Part shown: piece by piece, positions 25,423 through 35,027 of the stretch
Layout: every line of letters begins with the position of its first letter
How positions within the stretch are numbered: position 1 is the stretch's first letter
From: Breoghania sp.
GTDB taxonomy: Bacteria > Pseudomonadota > Alphaproteobacteria > Rhizobiales > Stappiaceae
Direction of reading: 5' to 3'
NCBI RefSeq assembly: GCF_963674635.1
Contig: NZ_OY771475.1
Coordinates: 558,001-622,000, forward strand
DNA: 64,000 nt
The notes under the pieces: generated by a model
Told to the model about the DNA's origin: nothing
Seen by the model: the letters and a program-made list of their open reading frames with translations, nothing else
Databases searched by the model: none
Program-made: the position numbers and the translations under genes

Positions 25423-26703
25423 ATGTGTTGCAACGACGTCCCAACGCCCCTATCGGGGGATCCCGCCTACAATCCGGATCCCGATATGACCAGCGCCCCC
25501 AAGCCCGATCCTGTCTCCGGCGATCGCCTTGCCCGTCGCAACGCGCTTCTTCTGGCGGCGGCGCAGGCCATGGGTGGGGCGACGGCCTCGATCGTGGTGG
25601 CGCTGGGTGGTCTGGCTGGTCATGAGCTGCTGGGCGCCGACAAGAGCCTTGCAACGCTGCCTGTCACCTTCTTCGTGCTCGGCACAGCCTGCGGGACGCT
25701 GCCTGCGGGGTATCTGATGCGTCATCTGGGGCGTCGCACCGCCTATATGGCGGCGGCGGTCCTTGGCGGTTTCGGTGGGGTGCTTGCCTGTCTGGGCATC
25801 ATTCAGGGCAGTTTCGTTACCCTGCTGCTGGGCACCATGTGCGCCGGGTTCGCCGGTGCCTTCGTGCAGAGCTACCGTTTCGCCGCGGCCGATACGGCAA
25901 GCGAGAGTTTCCGGCCCAAGGCGATCTCGTGGGTGATGACCGGTGGTCTGATCGCGGGGATCATCGGGCCGCAATCGGTGATCCTGACCGCGGATCTGTT
26001 TCTGCCGATCATGTTCGCCGGATCCTTTGCAACCATCGCGGTGCTGAACCTGGTGGGGTTGTGCCTTCTGGCCTTCGTGCGCATTCCGCGCCCCACCGTC
26101 TCGGAGCGGATGGAAACCGGCCGTCCGATTCTCCAGATCATCTCCCAAGAACGGTTCATCGTGGCGGCCGCCTGCGGCATCGGCTCCTATGCGATGATGA
26201 GCTTCGTGATGACGGCGACGCCGCTGGCGATGATCGCCTGTGGTCACACCCAGACGGATGCGGCTCTGGCGATCCAGTGGCATGTGCTGGCGATGTTCGC
26301 GCCGAGCTTCTTCACCGGGTCGCTGATCACCCGTTTCGGCAAGGCCAATGTGGTCGCCTTCGGACTGACCTTGCTGGTCGGGTGCGGGATCGTGGCGCTG
26401 GCGGGCGTGGAGGTGGAGAACTTCTGGTTTGCGCTGGTTCTGCTGGGGATTGGCTGGAATCTGGCCTTTATTGGCGCCACGTCGATGGTCACCGATGTCT
26501 ATCGGCCCGAGGAGCGCAACAAGGTGCAGGCAACCAACGATTTCCTGATCTTCGGTTTTGTCGCACTTGCCTCCTTCTCATCGGGCAATGTGCTCAATGA
26601 TTTCGGCTGGCAGACCATCAACTGGGTGCTGTTTCCGGTGGTTCTGGTGTGCCTTGCCCTTCTTGGCTGGCTCGTCCTGCGGGAGCGGCGCGCGTCGTTC
26701 TGA
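25423..26703 (+). CDS. Major facilitator superfamily transporter
   Basis: A 12-helix inner-membrane permease of 426 residues. The loop between helices 2 and 3, GYLMRHLGRRTAYMAAA (about residues 97-113), is the MFS signature. Helices run in two six-helix halves separated by a cytosolic loop around residues 210-240 (RIPRPTVSERMETGRPIL). The first 22 residues are hydrophilic; a second ATG at 25486 (MTSAPK) is equally plausible, but AAGG stands 7 bases before 25423. Substrate unknown. It is a separate unit after thiL, with its own A/T-rich upstream region holding a palindrome. Confidence 0.85.
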   Translation: MCCNDVPTPLSGDPAYNPDPDMTSAPKPDPVSGDRLARRNALLLAAAQAMGGATASIVVALGGLAGHELLGADKSLATLPVTFFVLGTACGTLPAGYLMRHLGRRTAYMAAAVLGGFGGVLACLGIIQGSFVTLLLGTMCAGFAGAFVQSYRFAAADTASESFRPKAISWVMTGGLIAGIIGPQSVILTADLFLPIMFAGSFATIAVLNLVGLCLLAFVRIPRPTVSERMETGRPILQIISQERFIVAAACGIGSYAMMSFVMTATPLAMIACGHTQTDAALAIQWHVLAMFAPSFFTGSLITRFGKANVVAFGLTLLVGCGIVALAGVEVENFWFALVLLGIGWNLAFIGATSMVTDVYRPEERNKVQATNDFLIFGFVALASFSSGNVLNDFGWQTINWVLFPVVLVCLALLGWLVLRERRASF

Positions 26704-26884
26704 CACCCCCTACTTTCGCCCAAGGCACATTCGGACGCTTGACCTCGTCACAGGTAAGGATAGTTTTTTCATGCGCATTATTGGCGGGAGCGGGGCAACA
26801 CGTTCGCGTCTGCGTTGAAAGTGCCCGGTCGGGCCGCAAGGCGCGAGCCGGGCTAATCCTTACAAGAAGGGGAGGGGCCCAATC

Positions 26885-29017
26885 GTGCTCTATATCGTAA
26901 TCTTGTGCGGTCTACTTTCGATCGTTTATGGCGCCTGGGCGATCCAGTCCGTCATGGCGGCCGACGCCGGAAATCAGAAAATGCAGGAGATCGCAGCCGC
27001 GATCCAGGAAGGGGCTCAGGCCTATCTGACCCGGCAGTACACCACCATTGCCATCGTTGGCGTGGTGGTTTTCTTTATCGCTTGGTGGCTTTTGTCCATC
27101 ACTGCGGCCATCGGCTTCCTGATCGGCGCGGTTCTCTCCGGGCTTGCCGGCTTCATCGGCATGCTCGTCTCCGTCCGCGCGAATGTTCGTACCGCGCAGG
27201 CTGCCTCCCGTTCGCTTGGTGCCGGTCTCGCAATCGCCTTCAAGTCGGGTGCGATCACCGGCCTGCTGGTCGCCGGTCTCGCGCTTCTCGGCGTGGCCGT
27301 CTACTTCTGGGTGCTCACCGGCCCCATGGGCTATGAAGGCACGTCGCGTGTGGTCATTGATTCTCTCGTGGCCCTGGGCTTCGGCGCTTCCCTCATCTCC
27401 ATCTTTGCCCGTCTCGGCGGCGGTATCTTCACCAAGGGTGCGGATGTCGGCGGCGATCTGGTCGGCAAGGTGGAAGCGGGCATCCCCGAAGACGATCCGC
27501 GCAACCCGGCCACCATCGCCGATAACGTGGGCGACAATGTCGGTGACTGCGCCGGCATGGCTGCCGACCTCTTCGAGACCTACGCCGTGACGGTCGTGGC
27601 CACCATGGTGCTTGCCTCGATCTTCTTCTCCGGCGTGGTCGCTGGCCAGCTCATGATGCTGCCTCTGGTTATCGGTGGCGCCTGCGTGCTCACCTCCATC
27701 GCGGGCACGTTCTTTGTGAAGCTCGGCGCGTCCAACTCCATCATGGGCGCGCTCTACAAGGGCTTCATCGCAACGGCTGTGCTGTCTGCTGTGGCGCTTG
27801 GCCTGATCGTGGCGCTTTGGCTCGGTTTCAGTACCGAGTTCACCACCACCAGCGGCCTGACCTTCACCGGCTTCAGCGTCTTCGCCTGTGGCATCTCGGG
27901 TCTGGTCATCACCGGGCTGATCATCTGGGTGACGGAATACTACACCGGCACCGACTACCGTCCCGTGCGCTCCATCGCACAGGCGTCGGTCACGGGTCAC
28001 GGCACCAACGTGATCCAGGGCCTTGCGGTCTCTCTCGAAGCGACGGCTCTTCCGGCGATCATCATCATCGCGGGCATCATCGTCACCTATCAGCTGGCGG
28101 GTCTCTTCGGCATCGCCATCGCGGTGACCACGATGCTGGCGCTGGCGGGCATGGTCGTTGCGCTCGATGCCTTCGGTCCGGTCACCGACAATGCGGGCGG
28201 CATTGCGGAAATGGCCGAGTTGCCAGCCGAAGTGCGCACGACCACCGACGCGCTCGATGCCGTCGGCAACACGACCAAGGCGGTCACCAAGGGCTACGCC
28301 ATCGGCTCTGCCGGTCTCGGCGCCCTGGTGCTGTTCTCCGCCTATACGGAGGATCTCCGGCACTTCGCGGCGACCGCGGAACCCGGCTCGATCTTTGAGG
28401 GCATCGACGTCGGCTCGCTGTTCTCGCTGTCGAGCCCTTATGTCGTGGCCGGTCTGCTCTTCGGCGGCCTGCTGCCCTACCTCTTCGGCGGCATCTCGAT
28501 GACCGCCGTCGGCCGCGCCGCAGGTGCAGTCGTGGAAGAAGTGCGGCGGCAGTTCAAGGAAAAGCCGGGCATCATGCAGGGCACGGAGAAGCCAGACTAC
28601 GGCCGTGCCGTGGACATGCTGACCAAGGCTGCGATCCGCGAAATGATCGTGCCGTCGCTGCTGCCCGTGCTCTCGCCGATCGTCTGCTTCGGCGTGATCT
28701 ATCTGGTTGCCACGCCGGCCGATGCCTTCGCGGCGCTGGGTGCGATGCTGCTGGGCGTGATCGTGACCGGTCTCTTTGTCGCCATCTCGATGACGTCGGG
28801 TGGTGGTGCCTGGGATAACGCCAAGAAATCCTTCGAGGACGGCTTCGTCGACAAGGATGGCGTCACCCACCAGAAGGGCTCGGATGCGCACAAGGCATCT
28901 GTCACCGGCGATACCGTGGGCGATCCCTACAAGGACACGGCCGGTCCGGCGGTGAACCCGATGATCAAGATCACCAACATCGTGGCGCTGCTGCTGCTGG
29001 CCGTGATGTCTCACTGA
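26885..29017 (+). CDS. hppA: Proton-translocating membrane pyrophosphatase, K+-independent type
   Basis: Integral membrane pump of 710 residues that couples pyrophosphate hydrolysis to proton export. Starts with GTG at 26885 behind GAAGGGGAGGGG. Signature catalytic loop GGGIFTKGADVGGDLVGK and DNVGDNVGDCAGMAADLFE with the Asp ligands for Mg-PPi, plus GPVTDNAGGIAEM and GDPYKDTAGPAVNPMIK near the C-terminus. K465 in GNTTKAVTKG marks the K+-independent class, where K+-dependent enzymes have Ala. About 15-16 hydrophobic segments. Confidence 0.95.
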   Translation: MLYIVILCGLLSIVYGAWAIQSVMAADAGNQKMQEIAAAIQEGAQAYLTRQYTTIAIVGVVVFFIAWWLLSITAAIGFLIGAVLSGLAGFIGMLVSVRANVRTAQAASRSLGAGLAIAFKSGAITGLLVAGLALLGVAVYFWVLTGPMGYEGTSRVVIDSLVALGFGASLISIFARLGGGIFTKGADVGGDLVGKVEAGIPEDDPRNPATIADNVGDNVGDCAGMAADLFETYAVTVVATMVLASIFFSGVVAGQLMMLPLVIGGACVLTSIAGTFFVKLGASNSIMGALYKGFIATAVLSAVALGLIVALWLGFSTEFTTTSGLTFTGFSVFACGISGLVITGLIIWVTEYYTGTDYRPVRSIAQASVTGHGTNVIQGLAVSLEATALPAIIIIAGIIVTYQLAGLFGIAIAVTTMLALAGMVVALDAFGPVTDNAGGIAEMAELPAEVRTTTDALDAVGNTTKAVTKGYAIGSAGLGALVLFSAYTEDLRHFAATAEPGSIFEGIDVGSLFSLSSPYVVAGLLFGGLLPYLFGGISMTAVGRAAGAVVEEVRRQFKEKPGIMQGTEKPDYGRAVDMLTKAAIREMIVPSLLPVLSPIVCFGVIYLVATPADAFAALGAMLLGVIVTGLFVAISMTSGGGAWDNAKKSFEDGFVDKDGVTHQKGSDAHKASVTGDTVGDPYKDTAGPAVNPMIKITNIVALLLLAVMSH

Positions 29018-29039
29018 TCTCCATCGGATGACAGGATCG

Positions 29040-29073
29040 AGCCCCTCGCGACGAAGGTTGCGGGGGGCTTTTC
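29040..29073 (+). terminator. Terminator after hppA
   Basis: Stem AGCCCCTCGC (29040-29049) with GCGGGGGGCT (29060-29069), 10-base loop, then TTTTCG. It lies 22 bp beyond the hppA stop. Confidence 0.72.
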
Positions 29074-29196
29074 GTTTGTGTGGACGCTTGCGGGTGGGGC
29101 GAGCCGGACAAGCAAAAGGCGCGGTCGGGATGTCCCGCCGCGCCCTGCTGCCGAATTCAAGCTTCGTGTCCGCCTCAGGCGGCTTTCAAGCCAGCG

Positions 29197-29667
29197 TCAA
29201 AGCCCGAGTGAGGGCGACTTGGCGCCGCGAATGACCTGGCTGATGAAGCCGTAGTCCGACCCGCCGGTGCGGGTTTCGCGGGCGATGAAGTCGAAGACCT
29301 TGCCATCTTTCAGGCCATAATCGGCGACCTTGGCGACGCGGCCTTCCTCATCGAAATAGACGGCGACGACGCGCTGTTCCACGATGTCAGGCGCGAGGAA
29401 GGCGGTCTGCTCTTCCTTCTGGGAAATGTAGTAGTAGGTCTCGCCGCTGGTGACGGAGGTGGTGGAGGGCGTGCCCAGCACCAGTTCCACCTGCTCGCGG
29501 CTGGAGCCGACCTGCACCTGCTGGAGCGATTCCTGCGGGATCATCGCACCGCGGTTCAGCGTCTTGGTAAGACAACCGCCAAGCGCCAGCGATACGGTGG
29601 CAACCAGCGCGATGTTTCTGACGGTCCTGGCAAAGCCAGGCTTTTCTCCGGAGACGGTCAGGCGCAT
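29197..29667 (-). CDS. bamE: Outer-membrane assembly lipoprotein BamE
   Basis: Outer-membrane lipoprotein of the BAM complex that inserts beta-barrel proteins. 156 residues from the ATG at 29667: a hydrophobic signal segment ending in the lipobox LGGC (about residues 28-31), then IPQESLQQVQVGSSREQVELVLGTPSTTS, the SmpA/OmlA motif, and GETYYYISQKEE...RVVAVYFDEEGRVAKVADYG. An open frame continues 51 bp upstream, but AAGGGT before 29667 and the typical signal peptide fix the start. It is divergent from the bc1 chaperone gene. Confidence 0.92.
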   Translation of the reverse strand: MRLTVSGEKPGFARTVRNIALVATVSLALGGCLTKTLNRGAMIPQESLQQVQVGSSREQVELVLGTPSTTSVTSGETYYYISQKEEQTAFLAPDIVEQRVVAVYFDEEGRVAKVADYGLKDGKVFDFIARETRTGGSDYGFISQVIRGAKSPSLGL

Positions 29668-29853
29668 GTTGCAGGTACCCTTCTTGAAACCAGCATGTTT
29701 TCCAACGGAACTTGGCAAAGTCCCTAACCTGCGTTAGGCCACTTGGCAAGTTTCCTTGACGTTCCGCACCCGCCAAAGAGGCGCGTGTGCAGGTGGCGGT
29801 GCCCTCCAGGGTCTGGGAAACATGCCAGTGCCTGTCAGGAAAGCGAACTCGCC

Positions 29854-30459
29854 ATGGTCTTTTCATTCTTCCGCCGTCGCCCCGAACAAGCGACGCGCGA
29901 TCTTTATGCCGCGATCGTGGCGCAGGCGCGGCAGCCGCAGTTCTATACGAATTTCGATGTGCCCGACACGATTGACGGGCGCTTCGACCTGATCAGTCTG
30001 CACGCGATGCTTGTGTTCACCCGCTTACGGGGAGAAGGCTATGCGGGCAAGACACGCTCGCAGGCGGTGTTCGATCTGTTTTTTGTTGATATGGACCACG
30101 CTCTGCGCGAACTGGGCGCAAGCGACACATCGGTGCCGCGCAAGGTGAAACGCATGGCGGAGCTTTTCTACGGCGCGTCGCAATCCTATATGAGCGCGCT
30201 TGAAGAAGACGATGCGGCCGCGGCGGAGGGCAAGCCCCGCGGAGAACTCGCGCTGGCGCTCCAGCGCAACATCTATGCGGGGCGCGAGGATGCGGCGCCG
30301 CTTGGCGCGGCGCTCGCGACCTATATGACGGCGCTGAGGGATCATCTGGCCGAACAGGATGGTGCGGGAATCATCGCCGGGAAGGTCGCGTGGATCGATC
30401 CGGCGGCGTTTGTGCCCGCCTCACAGGATATGAATGAAGGAACGACTGATCATGGCTGA
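29854..30459 (+). CDS. Ubiquinol-cytochrome c chaperone family protein (CBP3/UQCC1-like)
   Basis: Homologue of the mitochondrial assembly factor for cytochrome b of the bc1 complex. 201 residues: MVFSFFRRRPEQATRDLYAAIVAQARQPQFY, then DTIDGRFDLISLHAMLVFTRL and FDLFFVDMDHALRELGASDTSVPRKVKRMAELFYG, the core of the family. No membrane segment or signal peptide, consistent with a cytosolic or peripheral chaperone. The frame is open from 29743, but the conserved region begins at MVFSFF behind CAGGAAAG. It overlaps yceD by 8 bp. Confidence 0.9.
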   Translation: MVFSFFRRRPEQATRDLYAAIVAQARQPQFYTNFDVPDTIDGRFDLISLHAMLVFTRLRGEGYAGKTRSQAVFDLFFVDMDHALRELGASDTSVPRKVKRMAELFYGASQSYMSALEEDDAAAAEGKPRGELALALQRNIYAGREDAAPLGAALATYMTALRDHLAEQDGAGIIAGKVAWIDPAAFVPASQDMNEGTTDHG

Positions 30460-31048
30460 TCGTAACCGCTTGGACAGCGACGACGCGCCGGCGCAGGTGC
30501 TGAACTGGCCTCAGCCGGTGGAGGCTGTCCTCTCGTCCGGGCTCGCGTTCGACCGGGTGGCGGATGCGGATGAGCGCGAGGCCTTGCGCGAGAATTGCGG
30601 GCTTATCACCGTATCTCGCATGGAGGCGCATTTCACCGTCAAGCCCTGGCGCAAGACCGGGTACTCCGTCATTGGCCGGGTGACGGCGGATGTGGAGCAG
30701 GCCTGCGTCGTCAGTCTGGAGCCGGTGAGCCAGCGTGTCGATGAAGAGGTCAGCGTGAAATTCGTGCCCTTGCGCGAGGCCGAAAAATGGGTTCAGGCCC
30801 CGGACGAGGATGGCGAGATTGTCGTCGATGTGGAAGCTGACGATCCGCCGGATTTCTTTGAAGGCAACGCGATCGATCTGGGCGCGCTGGCCGCGGAATA
30901 TTTCGCGCTCGGGCTCGATCCCTACCCGCGCGCGCCGGGCGTGAGCTTCGAGGCCGCCCTTGAAGCGGAAGAGGCGGGCCAAGATGATCGCCGCAAGCCG
31001 TTTGCGGGATTGAAGGACATGATGAAGGCCCGTGACGGCGAGAGCTGA
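30452..31048 (+). CDS. yceD: YceD/DUF177 family protein (23S rRNA accumulation protein)
   Basis: A 198-residue DUF177 protein. Members are linked to 23S rRNA maturation or accumulation and are usually encoded just upstream of rpmF and plsX. Recognisable stretches: VTADVEQACVVSLEPVSQRVDEEVSVKFVP, the acidic DEDGEIVVDVEADDPPDFFEGNAIDLGALAAEYFALGLDPYPRAPG, which is the family signature. Start chosen at 30452 (MADRN) behind AAGGA; a second ATG at 30434 is possible. It overlaps the upstream chaperone gene. rpmF is not present between it and plsX, as is common in alphaproteobacteria. Confidence 0.88.
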   Translation: MADRNRLDSDDAPAQVLNWPQPVEAVLSSGLAFDRVADADEREALRENCGLITVSRMEAHFTVKPWRKTGYSVIGRVTADVEQACVVSLEPVSQRVDEEVSVKFVPLREAEKWVQAPDEDGEIVVDVEADDPPDFFEGNAIDLGALAAEYFALGLDPYPRAPGVSFEAALEAEEAGQDDRRKPFAGLKDMMKARDGES

Positions 31049-31277
31049 GGCTCTGGCCGTCGGGCCGAATTTGCGCCGGAGGGACGGCGCGCGCAGCTTT
31101 CATGCGCCCCGACCCGGTGTCTTATCGGGCGGGCGCGGAAGCTGCGGCAGTCAGGCTGTTTACAAAGCTGTTGTCACTAGCCGTTAAATCGCTATGTTCC
31201 GACGGCCCGATAATTGCGCTGTGCGTGGCGCTGCAGGCACATATTCTTTCCATGTTTCGGGATCCGGTTGACGTTTC

Positions 31278-32357
31278 ATGTCAAACAAGATTCGCATTTC
31301 ACTGGACGCCATGGGCGGTGATAGAGGACCTGACGTGGTCCTGCCCGGCGCCGATATTGCCCTCGAACGCCAACCGGACATCGAGTATCTGCTCTACGGG
31401 GACGAGGCTCAGATCAATCCGATTCTGGACAAGTATCCCCGTCTGAAGGCCGCTTCGAGCGTTCATCACTGCACTGTTGCGGTGAAGATGGACGACAAGC
31501 CCAGCCAGGCGTTGCGCTCCGGGCGCAGACACTCCTCCATGTGGCGTGCCATCGAAGCGGTGAAGGAGGGGGATGCAGATGTCGCGGTCTCCGCCGGCAA
31601 CACCGGCGCGCTGATGGCAATGTCGCGCTTCTGTCTGCGCACCATGGCCAATATCGAGCGTCCCGCGATCGCTGCCATATGGCCGACGCTGAAGGGCGAA
31701 TCCATCGTGCTCGACATGGGCGCGACGATTGGCGCGGATGCGCAGCAGCTCATCGACTATGCTATCCTCGGCGGGGCCATGGCGCGCGCACTTCTGGGCA
31801 TCCAGAAGCCGACAGTCGGCCTGCTGAATATCGGTGTCGAAGAGGTCAAGGGCCTTGAGGAGGTGCGGACGGCCGGAAGGATGTTGCGCGAGGCGGATCT
31901 GACCTCTTTGAACTATGCCGGGTTCGTCGAGGGCGACGATCTCGGCAAGGGCACGGTCGATGTGGTGGTGACGGAAGGTTTCTCGGGCAATATCGCCCTG
32001 AAGGCCGCCGAGGGAACCGCCAAGCAGATCGCCCAATATCTGCGCTCGGCGATGTCCCGCAGCTGGTTGGCCAAGTTGGGCTATCTTCTGGCCAAGAGTG
32101 CCTTTGACCAGCTTCGCGAGAAGATGGACCCCTCCAAGGTCAATGGCGGGGTGTTCCTCGGCCTGAACGGCATCGTCATCAAGAGCCATGGCGGCACGGA
32201 TGCCGAGGGCTTCGCCAGTGCGGTAGGCCTCGCCTACGACATGGTACGCAATGAGCTCCTGGAAAAGATCTCGCAGGACATGGTGTTCTATCACCGCAGC
32301 GGGTTCCAGGATCGGATCGACAATGAGAAGGCGCAAAGCCAAAAGGCAGGTGATTAG
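31278..32357 (+). CDS. plsX: Phosphate acyltransferase PlsX
   Basis: Makes acyl-phosphate from acyl-ACP for phospholipid synthesis. 359 residues: ISLDAMGGDRGPDVVLPGADIAL at the N-terminus, ALRSGRRHSSMWRAIEAVKEGDADVAVSAGNTGALMA, NIGVEEVKG and the C-terminal KSHGGTDAEGFASAV. The start is the ATG at 31278. Its TAG shares its last base with the GTG of fabH, so the two lipid genes are translationally coupled. A 229-bp gap upstream suggests its own promoter. Confidence 0.95.
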   Translation: MSNKIRISLDAMGGDRGPDVVLPGADIALERQPDIEYLLYGDEAQINPILDKYPRLKAASSVHHCTVAVKMDDKPSQALRSGRRHSSMWRAIEAVKEGDADVAVSAGNTGALMAMSRFCLRTMANIERPAIAAIWPTLKGESIVLDMGATIGADAQQLIDYAILGGAMARALLGIQKPTVGLLNIGVEEVKGLEEVRTAGRMLREADLTSLNYAGFVEGDDLGKGTVDVVVTEGFSGNIALKAAEGTAKQIAQYLRSAMSRSWLAKLGYLLAKSAFDQLREKMDPSKVNGGVFLGLNGIVIKSHGGTDAEGFASAVGLAYDMVRNELLEKISQDMVFYHRSGFQDRIDNEKAQSQKAGD

Positions 32358-33337
32358 TGAGCTTGACGCGATCCGTCGTACTGGGCTGCGGCAGTTATCT
32401 ACCTGAGAAAGTCGTGACCAATGACGATCTGTCGAAGATCGTCGAGACGTCAGACGAATGGATCGTGCAGCGCACGGGCATTCGCGAACGCCATATTGCC
32501 GGGGAAGGCGAGTTCACCTCCCACCTGGCCCTGAAGGCCGCCGAGGCCGCGCTGGCGGATGCGGGTGTCGAGGCGAAGACCATCGATCTCATCATCATGG
32601 CGACATCCACCCCCGACAACACATTCCCCGCAACCGCCGTGACCGTTCAGAACGGGCTTGGCATCACGACCGGGGCTGCCTTCGATCTTCAGGCGGTGTG
32701 TTCGGGCTTCATTTTCGCGATGACGACCGCCGATGCCTACTTGCGCGCAGGCCTTGCCAAGCGCGCGCTGGTGATCGGTGCGGAAACCTTCTCTCGCATC
32801 CTCGACTGGACCGACCGCGGCACCTGCGTGCTGTTTGGTGACGGTGCGGGCGCGGTTGTACTGGATGCGCAGGAGATGCCGGGCGAGGTCAAGACCGACC
32901 GCGGCATCCTCACCTGCCATCTGCGCTCCGATGGCAGCCACAAGCAGAAGCTCTATGTGGATGGCGGACCGTCCTCCACCCAGACCACCGGCCACCTGCG
33001 CATGGAAGGCAAGGAAGTCTTCAAGCACGCGGTGGGCATGGTCACGGACGTGATTCACGACGCTTTCGAGGCTACAGGCCTGACGGCCGATGATCTGACC
33101 TGGTTCGTGCCGCATCAGGCCAACCGCCGGATCATCGATGCCAGCGCCAAGAAGCTGGGGATCGCGCCGGAAAAATGCGTTGTGACCGTCGAAGGTCACG
33201 GCAATACGTCTGCTGCTTCCATTCCGCTCGCGCTCGATACTGCCCGCAAGGCGGGCCGGATCAAGCCGGGCGATCTGGTGATGCTGGAAGCCATGGGCGG
33301 CGGCTTCACCTGGGGATCCGTTTTGCTGCGCTGGTAA
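32357..33337 (+). CDS. fabH: Beta-ketoacyl-ACP synthase III
   Basis: Initiates fatty-acid synthesis by condensing acetyl-CoA with malonyl-ACP. 326 residues; GTG start at 32357 sharing a base with the plsX stop. The catalytic triad is in place: C115 in AVCSGF, H253 in VPHQANRRI and N283 in GHGNTSAAS. Also TGIRERHIA and ALVIGAETFSRILDWTDR. Confidence 0.96.
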   Translation: MSLTRSVVLGCGSYLPEKVVTNDDLSKIVETSDEWIVQRTGIRERHIAGEGEFTSHLALKAAEAALADAGVEAKTIDLIIMATSTPDNTFPATAVTVQNGLGITTGAAFDLQAVCSGFIFAMTTADAYLRAGLAKRALVIGAETFSRILDWTDRGTCVLFGDGAGAVVLDAQEMPGEVKTDRGILTCHLRSDGSHKQKLYVDGGPSSTQTTGHLRMEGKEVFKHAVGMVTDVIHDAFEATGLTADDLTWFVPHQANRRIIDASAKKLGIAPEKCVVTVEGHGNTSAASIPLALDTARKAGRIKPGDLVMLEAMGGGFTWGSVLLRW

Positions 33338-33592
33338 AGCGCGTAACACCAAGGGGGAGCGCGCGGGGGCTTGTTCGCCGCGCGCCTGTAGCGACCTGGA
33401 TCGCCGCGCTCAGGGACGGGCGCGGCGATATCCATCTCAGGGTTCCTGATCGGCCGTGCCTTCGCCGCCAGATGTTTGCCATCTCAAGGCGATGTGGGCA
33501 GTTGACCGTTCCCCACGGAACGCATACCGTAGTCTCTCAAGCCAGTTTCCTAGTGAATTCAGTATTGTGGACGTTTGCCCGAAGGAGGGGCC

Positions 33593-33898
33593 ATGAGCGG
33601 CAAAACCGTGACGCGCGCTGATCTTTGCGAGGCGGTCTATCAGAAAGTCGGTCTTTCTCGTACGGAATCCGCGGATCTGGTCGAACAGGTGCTTTCGGAA
33701 ATTTCCGATTGTCTTGTTTCGGGAGAAGCGGTGAAGCTGTCTTCGTTCGGCTCGTTCCTGGTTCGCTCCAAGGGCGAACGGATTGGCCGCAATCCGAAGA
33801 CGGGCGAAGAAGTGCCGATCTCGCCGCGGCGCGTGATGGTGTTCAGGCCGTCAAACGTGCTCAAGCAGAAGATCAACGAGTCGCTTGTGGGCGACTGA
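33593..33898 (+). CDS. ihfA: Integration host factor subunit alpha
   Basis: DNA-bending nucleoid protein, 101 residues, partner of IhfB. TRADLCEAVYQKVGLSRTESADLVEQVL forms the dimer core; VKLSSFGSFLVRSKGERIGRNPKTGEEVPI and the beta-arm RRVMVFRPSNVLKQKIN follow, with the arm-tip RNPKTG motif of the HU/IHF family. AGGAGG precedes the ATG at 33593, which decides the start over an upstream frame at 33575. It follows fabH after 255 bp and precedes the MerR regulator, a conserved order. Confidence 0.95.
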   Translation: MSGKTVTRADLCEAVYQKVGLSRTESADLVEQVLSEISDCLVSGEAVKLSSFGSFLVRSKGERIGRNPKTGEEVPISPRRVMVFRPSNVLKQKINESLVGD

Positions 33899-34077
33899 TC
33901 TTCGCGGCCCAGGCAGTCCTTTTCGAGGCTGCCCTTCCAACATAGCGCAAGCGGTGGCCGGCTGGCTTGTCTCCGGTTCCCTTGCAAAGGGTGGGGAGCC
34001 AGTAAGGCGGTCCGCCCTGAATGCGGCTTCGTCCGTGAAGCCGGGTTGCAAAACGATGACGGGACAGATTGAAGCCA

Positions 34078-34761
34078 GTGGATAAGAGCCCCGACGCCTT
34101 TCGCACGATCAGCGAGGTCGCTGCGGAGCTTGACCTTCCCCAACATGTCCTGCGTTTCTGGGAAACGCGGTTCACCCAGATCAAGCCGCTCAAGCGTGGC
34201 GGCGGGCGTCGTTACTATCGTCCCGACGACGTCGACCTGCTGGCTGGCATCCGCAAGCTCCTCTACGGAGAAGGCTACACCATCAAGGGCGTGCAGCGTC
34301 TCTTGAAGGAAAACGGCATCCATTGGGTCATGGATGTTGGACGTGGCCTCGAAAGCGGTGCGCCGGGCGCATCCCAGCAGGACGACGACGACGGGGTGGA
34401 GGACGATGCCTACCTCGAAGAGGATGTGCCTGAGCAGCCGGCCTTGCCGATGGCGCGGGCGACCCAGACCGCAGTCCGTGTGCCGGAGCATGGATCTCAC
34501 GTCGCGCAGGGCGAATTGCCTGCGCAGGCGCTGCGCCGTGCGCCGACGATCGTGCCTGCCGATGAGCCGCTTCCGCGCGATGTGCTTGCCGACGATGCGC
34601 GCGTTGAGCCGCAACGTTCGTCATTCAGCCTGATGGAACGCCTGCGCGGCGATGCGCGCGGGGATGCTGAAACCGGGCTCGGCAAGGACGATGTGCGCCG
34701 CTTGCAGGCGACTTTGTTCGAGCTTCTGGAGTGCAAGCGCATCCTTGATCAGGCGCGCTAG
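34078..34761 (+). CDS. MerR-family regulator
   Basis: 227-residue protein with an N-terminal MerR winged helix: MDKSPDAFRTISEVAAELDLPQ leading to HVLRFWETRF (recognition) and GGGRRYYRPDDVDLLAGIRKLLYGEGYTIKGVQRLL. The C-terminal region is acidic and Ala/Pro-rich (about 95-200) with no metal-binding Cys pattern, then a short helix QATLFELLECKRILDQAR, probably for dimerisation. The GTG at 34078 gives the MDKSPDAFRT start seen in rhizobial relatives. Ligand and targets unknown. It is transcribed after ihfA, its usual neighbour. Confidence 0.88.
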   Translation: MDKSPDAFRTISEVAAELDLPQHVLRFWETRFTQIKPLKRGGGRRYYRPDDVDLLAGIRKLLYGEGYTIKGVQRLLKENGIHWVMDVGRGLESGAPGASQQDDDDGVEDDAYLEEDVPEQPALPMARATQTAVRVPEHGSHVAQGELPAQALRRAPTIVPADEPLPRDVLADDARVEPQRSSFSLMERLRGDARGDAETGLGKDDVRRLQATLFELLECKRILDQAR

Positions 34762-35027
34762 TTTTCTTTCCGCATCATCGGAATCCTGCAAAACCCTTCG
34801 TGATTTTGGCGCGATCTGTGCGGGATTGGGCGCGCGGGAAAGTTTATTTTTATTTGGCTTGTTCCGGACACTGATTATGTCTATGTTCCAGTTCATCGGT
34901 ATTGCTTGTTGAACTTTGTGTTGGCGCGATCTGCGACCTTACGATCTTCCCTTTCAACATCGACATCATAGCTGCCACGCTTGCGTGTGCGGCGCATACC
35001 ATCATGACCGATTGAAAGGTAATCGTT
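34762..35027 (+). promoter_or_regulatory. Long leader of the cold-shock gene
   Basis: The 266 bp ahead of the csp start include an A/T-rich part (34845-34915, TTTATTTTTATTTGG, TTGTTGAAC) and a T/C-rich stretch. Cold-shock genes typically have long structured 5' leaders. No promoter is called with certainty, and the exact transcript start is unknown. Confidence 0.4.

Noticed and set aside
26912..29014. A 700-codon open frame on the minus strand opposite hppA
   Set aside because: It is the mirror of a GC-rich gene with strong codon bias. Its translation is full of His, Asp and Arg with no domain, and the plus strand clearly encodes hppA.
31049..31277. Missing rpmF between yceD and plsX considered as a deletion
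   Set aside because: Alphaproteobacteria commonly have rpmF elsewhere, so this is the normal arrangement.
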